A stretch of 64,000 nt of DNA from Aureobasidium sp. EXF-3400 (lineage: Eukaryota > Ascomycota > Dothideomycetes > Dothideales > Saccotheciaceae): NCBI GenBank assembly GCA_024195585.1, contig SWBL01000123.1, positions 62,001 to 126,000 of the forward strand, given 5' to 3'. A program made the translations under genes and the position numbers. Of this stretch, positions 23,205 to 34,000 are shown in pieces. The notes beneath the pieces were generated by a model. The model saw only the letters and a list, made by a program, of their open reading frames with translations. It was not told where the DNA came from and made no database searches. The number at the start of each line of letters is the position of its first letter. Within the stretch, counting starts at the first letter, position 1.

Positions 23205-24974
23205 CTACTGGGAATAGCAGTACTTGTCGAAACAGGCAGTGCAAGCATCAGGCAAAGCAGCACCCGTCTTCTTCATAATCGCACATCCGAGGCAAACAGG
23301 CCACTGTGCGTCTCCGTCTTGCGTAGCAATAGCATTGCCATTAGCAATGATGCCGGTAGTCTGAGCCTCGCTGGTCTCAATGACAACAGTCTGGATGTTG
23401 GAAGCATAGGTGTAGTTGTTGTTGGGCAGGTACACAACAGTAGCAGTATCAGGCGTATCGCAGCCAAAGAAGACGGCATGTTTGTTGAGACCTGCCGACA
23501 AGAACACATCAAGGGTGGGAACGAAAGGCATGCGAGTGAGGTTCTGGGCTTGGGCTTGCTCGTAGGCGCCAACGATGGCAGTGCCAGAAGGGAACTGGTC
23601 GGAAGTGTCTGCGCCATTGTCGGCGGCGATGATGACATCGACGTTGCGCTCGGGCTGGATCAAAGGCCAGAAAGGCATGGCTGAATTGCCTTCACCACCA
23701 TCTACAAGCTCAATCTCGGTTTGTGCGTTAGTGAGGGTGGAGGCAGGGTACTTGTAGAAAGGGTTAGGGTAGGGGGCCCAGAGATCGCGTTCGACGGGGC
23801 TGTGGGCGTTGAGGACAATGGCTTCGAGGGTCTGGACCAGCGATTGAGTGTTGTTCACTGCTGCAGGAACGGCACCGCAGGACGACACCAATTGGTTGAA
23901 AAGGGCTGAACTGGTGCCTGCTACATAGCCCAGGTTGTCGTAGTTCTTGATGCACTGGCCACCAACGGTAGGGACACCGTTGGTCAGTTTCGATCCGAGG
24001 TAGGCGGTTTGTGTGAAGGCGTTAATGTTCGAGTCCCAGGATCCGAATTCATAGGGGGTCTGTTGAATGAGAGATTAGCTCAGGCCAAGACCAGCATACT
24101 CGAAGAGACATACAAATTCGTATTGGGTTCCGTTGGATAGGGGGAAACACTCTCCATCAAAATTGTTGACGCCTCGAGCGGTGATGATGGGAAAGGGCAC
24201 GGCATGACTGGTAAAGTTGGAAGAAGTGACCACACTCGAGAAAGTCTTAGCCACGTCACCATCAGTCGGAATGTCTTGCGAGTTGGTGCTGAGAAGCTGG
24301 TATGAGAGTAATCTGCCCCAAACATCGATAAGAGTGGGCTGGAAGCCAGCCTTGGCTTTGTCTACAATATCTTTAACCTGATCTAGTGTCAGTCAAAAGC
24401 ATGCAGTTTGATTTCCGGGAAGACCTACGATCTCGGCATATGCGACTGCAGACAAGAGGCGTGCAGGCACCAGAAGCGAGTCGGCAAAAGCTTCGGACCA
24501 AAGATTGTCTCTCAGGTAGGAAACAGTGGGCCAGTTCAGACCTGTCCAAGAAGTAGAGAACCATGCACCTCCAGAAAGAGATGTCTCATAAGTCAATGCC
24601 TGGTAGAGACCACTGGTAGAGAGATCAGAATCACGGGCATCCAGACCCTGAATGAGACCAGCACCAGAAAGCAAGGCACGGTAACCACCGCCGCTCAACA
24701 CCAGTCCCACGGTGGGCAAGTTTGTGGTACCGAAAGCAGAGTCCGTCTTTTGCAACCAAGCAGTGAGAGCAGTGTCGGCCTGGGGCTTACGAGCCGCGAT
24801 GTATGCAGCTTCATCTGAGCCTAGACTGTTGGCAGTACGGACAAGGGGAGTGGTAGGGCAGCTTGCTGAGACGGGAGCATAGGGAGTAAGAGAACGAGTG
24901 TCAATGGCAGCGGCAGAGGCATGACCAGCGAGACCCAGTAGGGAGAGCTTCAACAGAGCAGCGTAGGGAGCCAT
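23205..24974 (-). CDS. Secreted lysophospholipase / phospholipase B
   Basis: Three exons: 24974-24429, 24377-24114 and 24059-23205, with 51- and 54-nt introns; predicted 554 aa. Start at 24974 (MAPYAALLKLSLLGLAG) gives a clean signal peptide; an ATG eight codons upstream is also in frame. The cPLA2/PLB fold shows GLVLSGGGYRALL (oxyanion region, about 90), LSGGAW carrying the nucleophile serine (about 134), and VDGGEGN carrying the catalytic aspartate (about 390). TQYEFTPYEFGSW is rebuilt across intron 2. Many N-glycosylation sequons and Cys pairs fit a secreted protein. The C-terminus is Cys-rich and ends in CYSQ, without an obvious GPI signal. It removes acyl chains from lysophospholipids and phospholipids. 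Confidence 0.93.
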
Positions 24975-25748
24975 AACGAAAGATGGGATGAGATACAAAG
25001 CGAGAGACCGGAGCGAGCAAGAAAGACAACAGGGAGGACCTACCTTTCATACTAACGGAACGGTTCATATATTCAGATGAAGCGCAAAGCAAGCACAGAC
25101 GAGGAATGTGTACGGACGGGGTCCATTGGTGGTGTGAGTGTAAGCGAGCAGTTAAGTTATCGGCAGTGTCTTCGAGAAGGACGGGAGAAGAGGCTTTGCT
25201 CGGCTATGTTGATCAACGCGTACGCACGTACTGGGTAAGAATCGTGCATGTTAGATAGATTGACCTGCGGCAAGATCACGAATGCAGGAGTTAGGATGCC
25301 GACGAGAACCAATAAGACCCATCAGGCAAGACATGAGAGATTGGTGGAGCGAGCACGGTCGAGGATAGAAGAGGAAATATAGCAGAATCTCGACTCTGGT
25401 CTCAATATCGGCGAGAGAAGGTTTGAAACAAAAGTCGCGTGGAACGGGTACTCGGGCTGCCGGCAAAAGTGGATCGGGGTGAACCTTGGGTGCACGCAAT
25501 GCTCGAAACAACGACGAATGGGAACAGAATGAAGAGGATGCAGTAGCAAAGGGCACTGGACCAAATCGAAATGAAAGCAAGATGCACAAACCAAGACAGC
25601 TTTCAGACAATCCGATAGTGAAACAGGTGGTCATCAGCATGATCCGCAAGGTTGGGCAGCGGGCCGACATAATAAATAGAGATGCGACCCCACGATTAGC
25701 GTCGTCGGAAGGTTGGACAGGAGTGACAAGAAAGCAAGCGCAGTCGAA
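24975..25748. other. Divergent intergenic region lysophospholipase / RING protein
   Basis: 774 bp holding both promoters. Two CCAAT-type boxes are seen: CCATTGG near 25124 (minus orientation) and CCAAT near 25308. No ORF is supported. Confidence 0.45.
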
Positions 25749-28110
25749 ATGACAGACAAAGCGAGCGAGGAAGGGCGCGATTTAGATCTGGAAAAGGAGC
25801 TGTCGTGCTCGGTGAGTGATATCTAGGCGAGCGTCAGAGAGAACGGGAGGCCGTCGAGAGCAAGGGACTAACGGTTTGTGACAGATCTGCACCGACGTCC
25901 TCTACCGGCCACTGACGTTACTCGACTGCCTTCACAGCTTCTGCGGAAGTTGTTTGAAAGAATGGTTTGCGTGGCAGGCTTCGTCCAAGGGCCATGTATT
26001 CTCATGCCCAGCATGTCGAGCTGTCGTGCGCGACACCAGGCCGAACGCGACCCTCAGCACCCTGCTTGATATGTTTCTGCAGGCTCATCCTGATAAAGGG
26101 AAGACCGCTCAGGAGAAGCTGGATATGGATAAGACGTACAAGCCTGGAGATAATGTCATACCACCGGTAGACCTGGGACAGGTATCAGACGACGAGGAGG
26201 ATGAGGAGGAGCAACATATGCTGGCTCAGGCGCGCGAGCTGAGTCTCAACGACGTGGGCCTTGGGAATCGCTCAACTCCTGCCCAGCACCAGAGGCATTC
26301 ACGTCAGCACCGCCGTCGCGGCGACTCGCCTCGATCATCCCAAGTTGATGCTTTGTCGCATCAGTCCAGTATACGCTCGCTTCTGAGCCAGTCAGACATG
26401 GACTTGGGCGACATGGAAGACGAGATTATGCGCCATATCGTTGACCATGGCCTTCTGGATGGTGTTGATCTCAACAATCTGACTCCAGACCAAGAAGACG
26501 CCATCATTGACTCCATCGCGCGAGCATATCGTTCTCGCCGCCGTCAAGATCGCCGTGATCGTCATCATAATCGTGACCGCTCTGCTGCTCGTCCCTCTCC
26601 ACGAACATCTACTCATCGTCATTCTCCTCACTCCTCATCACACAGGCAATCTCCTTCGGCCTCAGCCCATAGACATTCTCCATCCGATTCAACCCACCGT
26701 CGGACTACTTCAACTACCACAACACCTCACCAGCATGCCTTGGCTTCAGTCGAAACTCATCCCTCCCCAGCCAGGCGTCGTGCTGCTTCAGCTCATCACT
26801 CTCGTCGAATCGACACAACAGCCGATCGGCACCGTCACCTGGCCCCTGGTTCGCCTTCGCGACCTCTGAACCATAGCTCGCCTGCTCTCCCTATTCTCCC
26901 TCAAGAACAGCAAGTAACGGATGTTCCTGCTCCTTCTATCAGTTGCTCGAGATGCGAAAGATCTGATATACAGTACTCGCTCCATTACAATTGTGATAGA
27001 TGCTCTAGTGGCAACTTCAATCTGTGTCTTGCATGCTACCGAGCAGGAAAAGGCTGTCTCAATTGGTATGGATTCGGTCGTACCGCTCTGACTCGCTACC
27101 GTCCTCAAACTGCCTTTGATTCTGACCACCCAGACCATGACCCACCTCATATTTTGTCCGCTAGACGATACGAACAAAATACTACACGTCTGGATTCAGG
27201 TCTATTTTGTGATGGCTGTCAAGCATTTGCGAACACTTGCTACTGGCATTGCTATACATGTAACGACGGCGCATGGGGTTTCTGCAATGCCTGTGTCCAG
27301 CAAGGCAAACATTGCATTCATCCACTGACCTCTGTCGCGCATGTCTCCCATGCTTCAACCTCTTCACAACGACACTCGCCATCTGAGCTATACCCATCGC
27401 CTCTGACACCAACAAACTCTGCCTTTCACTTTAACGTCTCTTCAGCGTCTGTACCCCTGCTCCCACATGTGCCAGATCCTGCTTCCTACACTCCGATACC
27501 TTTGTCTTCCTACTGCGATGTTTGTCACTACTCCATTCCTCCTTCCCATGCTCGCTTCCATTGCAACACATGCAACAAAGGCAACTACGACATTTGCAAC
27601 TCCTGCTACCATTCGCTCGTCAACACAGGCAAGATAGCCCGAGACAATGGACCGACGGGCTGGCGCCGCTGCCTCCGCTCACATCGCATGAGTATCGTCG
27701 GCTACGAAGACAGAGAAGGCGGATCTCACCGCGTGGTGGTCAAAGAAATGGTCGGCGGATGGGCCCTCAAAGACGACATGTCCACCAGAACCACGACCAC
27801 AGGTGTGTCCACACAGCAACAACACCAAGACCACTGGCGCTGGAGAGAACACGATGGCACTGCCAAAACCGTAGCGTCCTCAGCAAACCTGTCCGTCTCT
27901 TCACCACATGCATTTCCACCTTCTGGAGGTATAGGACTCAAAGTCCAAGCTTTGTGGTCTTACTTCCCTAGCGACGAGGTGCAAGACGAACTTCGTTTCC
28001 CGCGCAATGCGATAATCACCGAGGTGGAAGATATCAACGGGGACTGGTTCTGGGGGGTTTATTGTGGAGGCAAAGGATTGTTTCCGGGGAATTACGTTAG
28101 GGTCGTGTGA
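25749..28110 (+). CDS. RING finger - triple ZZ finger - SH3 protein (putative E3 ligase)
   Basis: Two exons, 25749-25811 and 25885-28110, with a 73-nt intron; predicted 762 aa. A C3HC4 RING sits at the start: Cys20, Cys23, Cys36, His38, Cys41, Cys44, Cys62 and Cys65. The intron splits the first Cys pair, so a model without exon 1 loses the RING. The next ~300 residues are an acidic patch and Arg/His/Ser-rich low complexity. Three ZZ-like zinc fingers follow at about 375-420, 463-500 and 565-625, each with CxxC pairs and a terminal CNxC/CLxC type motif. A C-terminal SH3 domain covers about 705-762 (ALWSYFPSDEVQDELRF ... GLFPGNYV). Likely a ubiquitin ligase recruiting Pro-rich partners through SH3; partners unknown. 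Confidence 0.88.
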
Positions 28111-28861
28111 TCTACGAAAAGAGCATTGAGAAGTTGCTTTGGTGGTCTTTGCTTCGCGTGCAGTGCCAGAGCCAGGGCAAAAACGGCACTGCATGGTATG
28201 GAGAGACAGAGGGTGGATGGTGCAAAGTATGGGGTGCAGTAATCTTGGATGCATGATGCATGTTCCCCGGAGTGTCTATCGTCGTTGCATGAAGAAGAGC
28301 AGTATCGACATTGCATGCACGCATGTACGGGGAAACAATATCGTCGTTACGTGGAGCACAGGGAAGCGATATCGTTATTGCATGCACGAGAGAAGCAAGG
28401 TCGTTATTGCAAGCATGAGAAAGTCGTATCGTCGTTGCATGCATATATTGGAGCAAAGTTGCAAGTTGGCCGTTTTGTTCTTCTGGCAATGCATAGATGC
28501 ATGCACGATGGATGATCTATTCATGAAACACATGACCACTTTTCCGTTCTGCATCTTTGCGTAGGCTCTCTCGGTCCGCCATGATGTGTCCATGGGGAGC
28601 TCCAATTGCGGTCATTGGAGTCGTGAACATGATTTTGACTTGTTAATGTACAATGATATACAGAAGAGCACGACATACCTGATGTCTTGTATGTGCCTCG
28701 TAGCCCCCAATCGCAGTAATATGTACCAACCCGTGTATGTGTCAATCAAGACTATAGGTGGCAGCAGTCTCTCTGCTTTCTGCGCCTTTTTGCGCCTTTC
28801 TCTTCTTGATTTCGTCTGTGTCTTCTCTTCTCCCTATCTTTTGTTATGCTGCTTCTCTTGA
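28111..28861. other. Convergent intergenic region with degenerate repeats
   Basis: 750 bp between the RING gene and the BolA gene. It holds the tandem repeat at 28278-28455. A 125-codon minus-strand frame across it (28489-28112) is periodic only because of the repeat. Confidence 0.45.
28278..28455. repeat. Degenerate tandem repeat, ~30-bp unit, six copies
   Basis: Six diverged units begin near 28278, 28304, 28340, 28371, 28400 and 28428, each starting with a variant of ATCGTCGTTGCATGCA followed by a purine-rich part (GAGAGAAGC-like). Unit length varies from 26 to 36 bp. It lies in the 3' flank of the RING gene and looks like an old minisatellite. Confidence 0.6.
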
Positions 28862-29421
28862 TCAAGGAGCCTTTGTCTTTAGCTGCACACCATGCCAGCC
28901 CTTGATCTCGTCTTTGAGTACAGCATTGACCAAGCGATGCTGCTTGATCACCGACATGCCCTTGAACTTTGCAGAGACAATGTCCAAGGCGTACATGCTT
29001 CCACATCCACCACTGACATCTTGGACCTGTTGTTGGCATAAAGTCAATGTCTATTGCTCTTGTTTTGCACTAGCGTTCTCCTTAGAGGCAATGAGCGGGA
29101 TCTTTCTCATACCTCCAACTTCGTGGGCGACAGTTCTGCGGCGAGCTTTTGGAAAATGTGGAGTTCTTTTTCGTCTAGGTAGTCGGGGGCCTCGACTGCG
29201 GAAGGAGCTTCGACTGATGCATCCGAAGAGTTGAAGCGGCGTGTGGGTGTGGTTGTGAAAGTCGCAGACAATGTGTTGCGTGGGAGGAGTGTGCGAGTAG
29301 AGGACGAGATGTGATGCAATTGTCGCGCTGCGGGAGCTGCTGAGGCCAATGTGCGGGACGAGGTTCTAAGTGCGGCGAAAGCGCTGGACGCGCTGCGGAG
29401 GACTATTCTGGATGGTGCCAT
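28862..29421 (-). CDS. Mitochondrial BolA-like protein (BOL3 type)
   Basis: Two exons, 29421-29113 and 29026-28862, with an 86-nt intron; predicted 157 aa. The first ~65 residues are rich in Arg, Ser and Ala with no acidic residues, a typical mitochondrial presequence. The BolA domain begins at about residue 80 (ELHIFQKLAAELSPTKLEV), and exon 2 completes it with DVSGGCGSMYALDIVSAKFKG and KQHRLVNAVLKDEIKGWHG. The Cys in GGCGSMY and the His in KQHR fit BolA3-type Fe-S handling: these proteins help pass 4Fe-4S clusters to mitochondrial client enzymes together with Nfu1. It is divergent from the DUF7726 gene, 218 bp away. Confidence 0.93.
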
Positions 29422-29639
29422 TGCTGGGATGTGTAAAGATGTGATAGAAGGTTTGGTGGTTGCGGCGAAGACGTCAAGGGCGCGCGAGGTCATGGATTCA
29501 TGCTCGGAGCCATTGGTCAGCTTGACTTGACATCCCCGCACCATCTGCACTTCCTTCCCTTCACGCGTCGCTCTGGTAAAGTCGCGTCTTCCTCGAACAG
29601 TTATCTGTATAGCACTGAACATTTCAACTCACCAGAGCA
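29422..29639. promoter_or_regulatory. Short bidirectional promoter BolA / DUF7726 gene
   Basis: 218 bp between two divergent ATGs, so it must contain both 5' UTRs and shared control sequence. No TATA box is evident. Confidence 0.55.
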
Positions 29640-30706
29640 ATGGACCGATATATTATCCACTTGACTGCTCCTACGGGAAACACAGCCGAGCACATCACTA
29701 TGACCCCCTCACAACCTACCCAAGTAGCAGGCACCAAGCGCAAATCCACTGATTCAACCGAGCTACCAACTATCAATCTTGACGACTATGACATTCCTGA
29801 TGGTCAACCAATGGACTCTTGCACCGTAGTTCGTGGCAAGATCAACCGCTTTCTCCAAGCTGGTGAGATGAAAGTTGGCCAGTTTTGCGATGCCATTGGT
29901 GTCTCGCAGAATGCTTATAGAAGATTCATGTCTCAGAATGGCAAGTTCGCTGGCGCCGGCTGTGATACTTATCAAAATGCTTGGTTGTTCTTCAAAAAGA
30001 GAGAGATGGCTGGTCTGAAAATCCCTACCAAGAAGCAAAAGACTGCTGCGAATACTGCTTCATCTTCTGCTGCGTCCTCATCTGGAAAAGAGGACGCCGT
30101 GACTACTGATATAAGTAACAACCATCTTGATGGTAATCACAAGACTCGTCTTTGAATGCTTTGTGGTCTGAATGGGCTGACGAGACAACGTGAAACAATA
30201 GGAGAAGAAACCGACTCAGTAGAAGTCTACGACAGCTGTGACGAGATACGTAAGAAGATAGCTGCGCACCTACGCAAACCTGGCGTAACCGCAGCTCAAT
30301 TCTGCCGCGACCTGCTCGCCCAATACCACAGCGACAAGAAACCCCCTCAAATCCAATCTGGCCAACTGACGAAGTTCCGCGGCTACAAAGGCGCAGATAC
30401 TGGAAATACTTCTTGTGTTTTCTATGCTGCCTATGTGTTCTTCGAAAAGATGAGGCTAGCAGAGGGCAAGCCGAAAAGCAAGCATAGATTGGAGATGGAA
30501 AAGATTTGGTCTGGTAAAGGTGGATTTAATATCACGAGGGGTCACCACAGAGGGTACGTTGCAATCTTTTTTTTGGTTCCATGATCGCTCCGAGTTCTTT
30601 TCAAGGGCTGGTGGGCTAATTGTGAGATGTCAGGTATTATTGTGTGGGCAACGACAGACCTGTGCAAGATCAATATGGTCGAGTCACGATTGTACAAGGC
30701 TCTTGA
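29640..30706 (+). CDS. Tandem DUF7726 protein (fungal, function unknown)
   Basis: Three exons: 29640-30132, 30202-30553 and 30634-30706; predicted 305 aa (285 if the ATG at 29700 is used). Exon junctions join DISNNHLD to GEETDSVEVYDS and HHRG to YYCVGND. A basic NLS-like stretch (GTKRKSTD) precedes two related domains. Repeat 1 (about 59-120) has VRGKINRFLQAGEMKVGQFC and NAWLFFKKRE. Repeat 2 (about 175-265) has IRKKIAAHLRKPGVTAAQFC and AAYVFFEKMR. Both read as small helical, helix-turn-helix-like folds, with a second basic stretch (KIPTKKQK) between them. I recognise the DUF7726 family but no function is known. Nuclear DNA binding is inference from the basic stretches and helical pattern. Confidence 0.85.
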
Positions 30707-30846
30707 CTTTGTTGAAGGCAAACCTCTTAATGCAGTGGTTACGGGTGTCAGACTTGATGTCAATGGTGTTCACATATATCTGCAACGATACTCTCAAGTC
30801 TAGCCACTGACTATCGAGCTCGGCAGTGTTGCAAACCCACTTCCTA

Positions 30847-31059
30847 CCTCCCCGTATACTAAAGTCTGTAACTTCCACGGTACTCCAACTATGACTGAGA
30901 GTATAATATAGACCATCAAAAGGCACAATTGTTTTGGGAAGCAGAAGCATGTTCACAGAGAGTCGACAACCTGTTGCCTCTCAGTGGATACCATCTTGTT
31001 TCCTATCACTATTATGCATTTCTATAGCTATGCGTTACATACTTTAGTACACGGGGAGG
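30847..31059. repeat. MITE-like inverted-repeat element, copy 2
   Basis: About 213 bp bounded by inverted repeats: the left end CCTCCCCGTATACTAAAGT continues as CTGTAAC, and the reverse complement of 31034-31059 differs at only two of 26 positions. The right end (31014-31059) matches the right end of copy 1 at 4334-4380: ATGCATTTCTATAGCT, a variable middle, then ACACGGGGAGG at nearly the same spacing. The interior is non-coding. No clear target-site duplication is visible. Confidence 0.6.
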
Positions 31060-34000
31060 TTGTAAGCGCTTTCCCAGAAGATGTCTCCTCAGTCTAGTTC
31101 AAACAGATCTTTCTCTTCACCGATGCGTCTAGAGGATCTCCGCGGATCCTTCAAGGCGTTTGAGGCAACACAAAAGGCAATCCAGCCTCGCACAAACCGA
31201 TTGCAAGAAAAGGTTCTACATACCCTTTCGCGTAGTGCTGGAGACACACAACCAGAAACTCATCAAGGAGACACCACAGCAACTCCGTATCACGTGGTTT
31301 CTAGACCGGTCGCATCGTCTCACCACTTGCTTTCTCGTATTGGAAGCATTATCCATTCTGTTCGCCTCCAGACTCGGTACGATGCGGCACGACTCTCGTC
31401 TCCATAGCTATCCCCAGACTGCCCCTCATAGATCACGCCAGCCATGGTCGTATCGTACGTGCTTCATGCATGTAATCCGGGGCATGTCAAAAACGACCAT
31501 ACATATTACTTGGCGCATACTCTGCAGCATCAGAGGGCAAGCAAAAAAGAGGGTCCTGTCATGTCACATCTGCATGCTCATGTTTCTGCAGGGCTCTCAG
31601 AAAAGCAGATAAGCAGTGAGCCATTCGCTGAGCTCACGAGAGATGAGATGGCACTCGGCGCGTAATTACAGCCAAATGAGAAAACACTGTTTGGTAAGAA
31701 AGTTGTGGGACTTGCATGCATGCTTCATACATGCACACATGCAATCAATCTGGAGACAGCATGCCACCTCATCTCGAAATGAATACTTGATGGTATCACT
31801 ACCTTCTCACAGAGGCACGTATAACATTTGGAATGGTAAATGTGGAGCAATATTCGCAGATACGCAGAGAGTAGATTGGAGACCTTCCAGCCGAATGCAA
31901 GCACTTCTCGAACAATCACATGTTTTAAGACAATGATTCTTGATAAGTTTTGGTGCATGTTTTACATAGCTGTGTCGAACAGTCGTTTCCGTCGTCTTAC
32001 ACATGCAAAATGTTCTCGACCTCTCGGAGTTTGGACTCCGCGTTTTGTGAGCAGTTGACTTGGGATCCTTCGCGCAAGCCAGAGCAACTGTGGTGCCAAT
32101 GGTGGAGCTGGACGAGACCCAAAACTAGCGTTTGGATCTGCCTTTGTCAGAAACTCTATCTGTTGCATTGGTCAACAGTCACTCAAATGCAATGCGTGTC
32201 TAGGTTGAGCAATGGCAAGTTGGCAACGCTCGTTCCTTCCCGCTGAACTCTTCTAGAGTCACTGGTTCTAGTTCTTCTTGGCTTGGTATCCAGCCACAGC
32301 GAAGAATGATCATCATTCACCATGTTCATCACAGAGAGGAATATGCGAATATCGTTAATGCAGATCTGTAGAGCAAACGTCTAGCCGTGTAGCGTGGCGC
32401 AACTCTTGTCGTCTTTGATGAGCGCTCATGCAACTTCAAAGGCGGGCAAGGTTCACCGCTAACGTGTGGAGATAGACAGGGGGTGGAGGGAGGCCTACAG
32501 TATGTACACACGCCACGCCATCTAGAGCCTCTCCAAGGTACATTTCTTGTCTACTTTTGTTGCTGCTCTTGCCGTACACGAGCCAGAATGCTAAGAGCTT
32601 GTAGTTGTGGTTCACCGCTCTTCTGTCAACGCTTTTTTTTGCTTGTTACATGTTCATGTACCCCAGCTCTTGTGTGAGTCGTGAGAGTTTTTTGGTCATT
32701 TGCGTGGGTAAAAACAGACACACATGTACAAGTGTAACTGCGGGTGAGGGTGAGGAAAGCGCAAGGCAAGTAAAGCTGAGGAAGTTACACCCGATTGCGC
32801 AGCGCCTGGGCCTCTCTTTCTCTGTGCCGTCGCCGCTCCAGGGTTGCAGAACAACAAATAGGCGTGATTACTGTGTGCTGTTGTCCTCTTGATGCGTTTC
32901 GAGATGCTAGATTTGCTGTACGAAGCCATGCAATGATACGTGGGATTTGTCGCTATCACTTACCGCACTCTTGATCTCAAACTGCCTTTTTGAAGCCATG
33001 TCTGCCGGAGGCCGTGGTTGGAGGACATACTCCGCGGATATGAAAAGGATAGCCACATCTCACTCCTTGTTTTAGAAGTCGCATGGCTTATGTGGCTGGC
33101 CAGTGGCAGACATGTATGATGTCCTGTACGGCGTACGGAGGTTGAACCTACGATGTCGCAAGCTCAAAGAATTTCAACCTCTTCTTCCTTCCAAGTTATG
33201 GCAGTCATGTGCTGTGGCTGCAGGCATAATGCACGTTGATCAGGGTCTATACCTCTGGACAGTGGACAAAGTACTTTCACAGATCTCCAGCCGTGAATTT
33301 ACTCAGGAGAAGGGGTTCGAAGGATCAACTACAGATGCGGAGACCACTCCTCTCTCGTTTCTCCTCCAGAACTCCTTTCCCCAACGAACTCCACGACAAA
33401 GTCACAAAGCACGAGACATGTTGTTGATCGACGTCGGGGTCTCCGCGTCCCATCACTCCACCCTGTCTTTGCAATCGGACCGAAGGGTGTTGTGTATGTG
33501 CGAAAGCAGCGCCGAAGTGTGGATACCATTCTAACCCACGAAATCCTTCGGACCATTGTTGACAGTTGACGTTGAGAAATCTGGAGTGCAGGGCAGAGTA
33601 CAGACTTTGGTGGTTTCAACGGAAATCTCCCACGCTCGTCCAATGGGCATGTTCGGGAAGAGGTGTGATCTGCTTGAGTTTCTCCACGGATGTCATGACT
33701 CTCTAGCCGACGACTCGACTTGTAAGAGGATATGATTGACGCGCACAAGAATAGAAAATAGATAGGCATTCCGTGGAGAATTGCCCGAGTTTGGAAGGTT
33801 CTTTTGGGTACTTTTGAAGATGTATCCTTCTCCGCAAGGGTACATCTTGGAAGAGTGCGGGGCGTCTGCCCGTGCGACAAGCAAAACTTCTCGAGTTTCC
33901 AAATCTGCTGTGTCCGGCGCGTATGCATGCGTTTATGCTGAGCTGGCCTTTTCTGAACATACAGTATCTTTGCCACGACTTCCCAAGGCAATCAGACCCA

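Noticed and set aside
28112..28489. 125-codon minus-strand frame with a periodic HATTI-like motif
   Set aside because: The periodicity comes from the degenerate DNA repeat; no start context or domain.
31081..31936. Overlapping plus-strand frames that might be transposase remains
   Set aside because: No DDE, reverse transcriptase or other transposon motif could be seen in any frame.
32696..32999. Short minus-strand start MASKRQFEIKSA followed by a GTAAGT donor
   Set aside because: Downstream acceptors lead to stops within about 25 codons and no family is recognisable.
33329..33991. 220-codon minus-strand frame in the gene-poor block
   Set aside because: Arg/Ser-rich without domain, and other frames over the same DNA are equally open.
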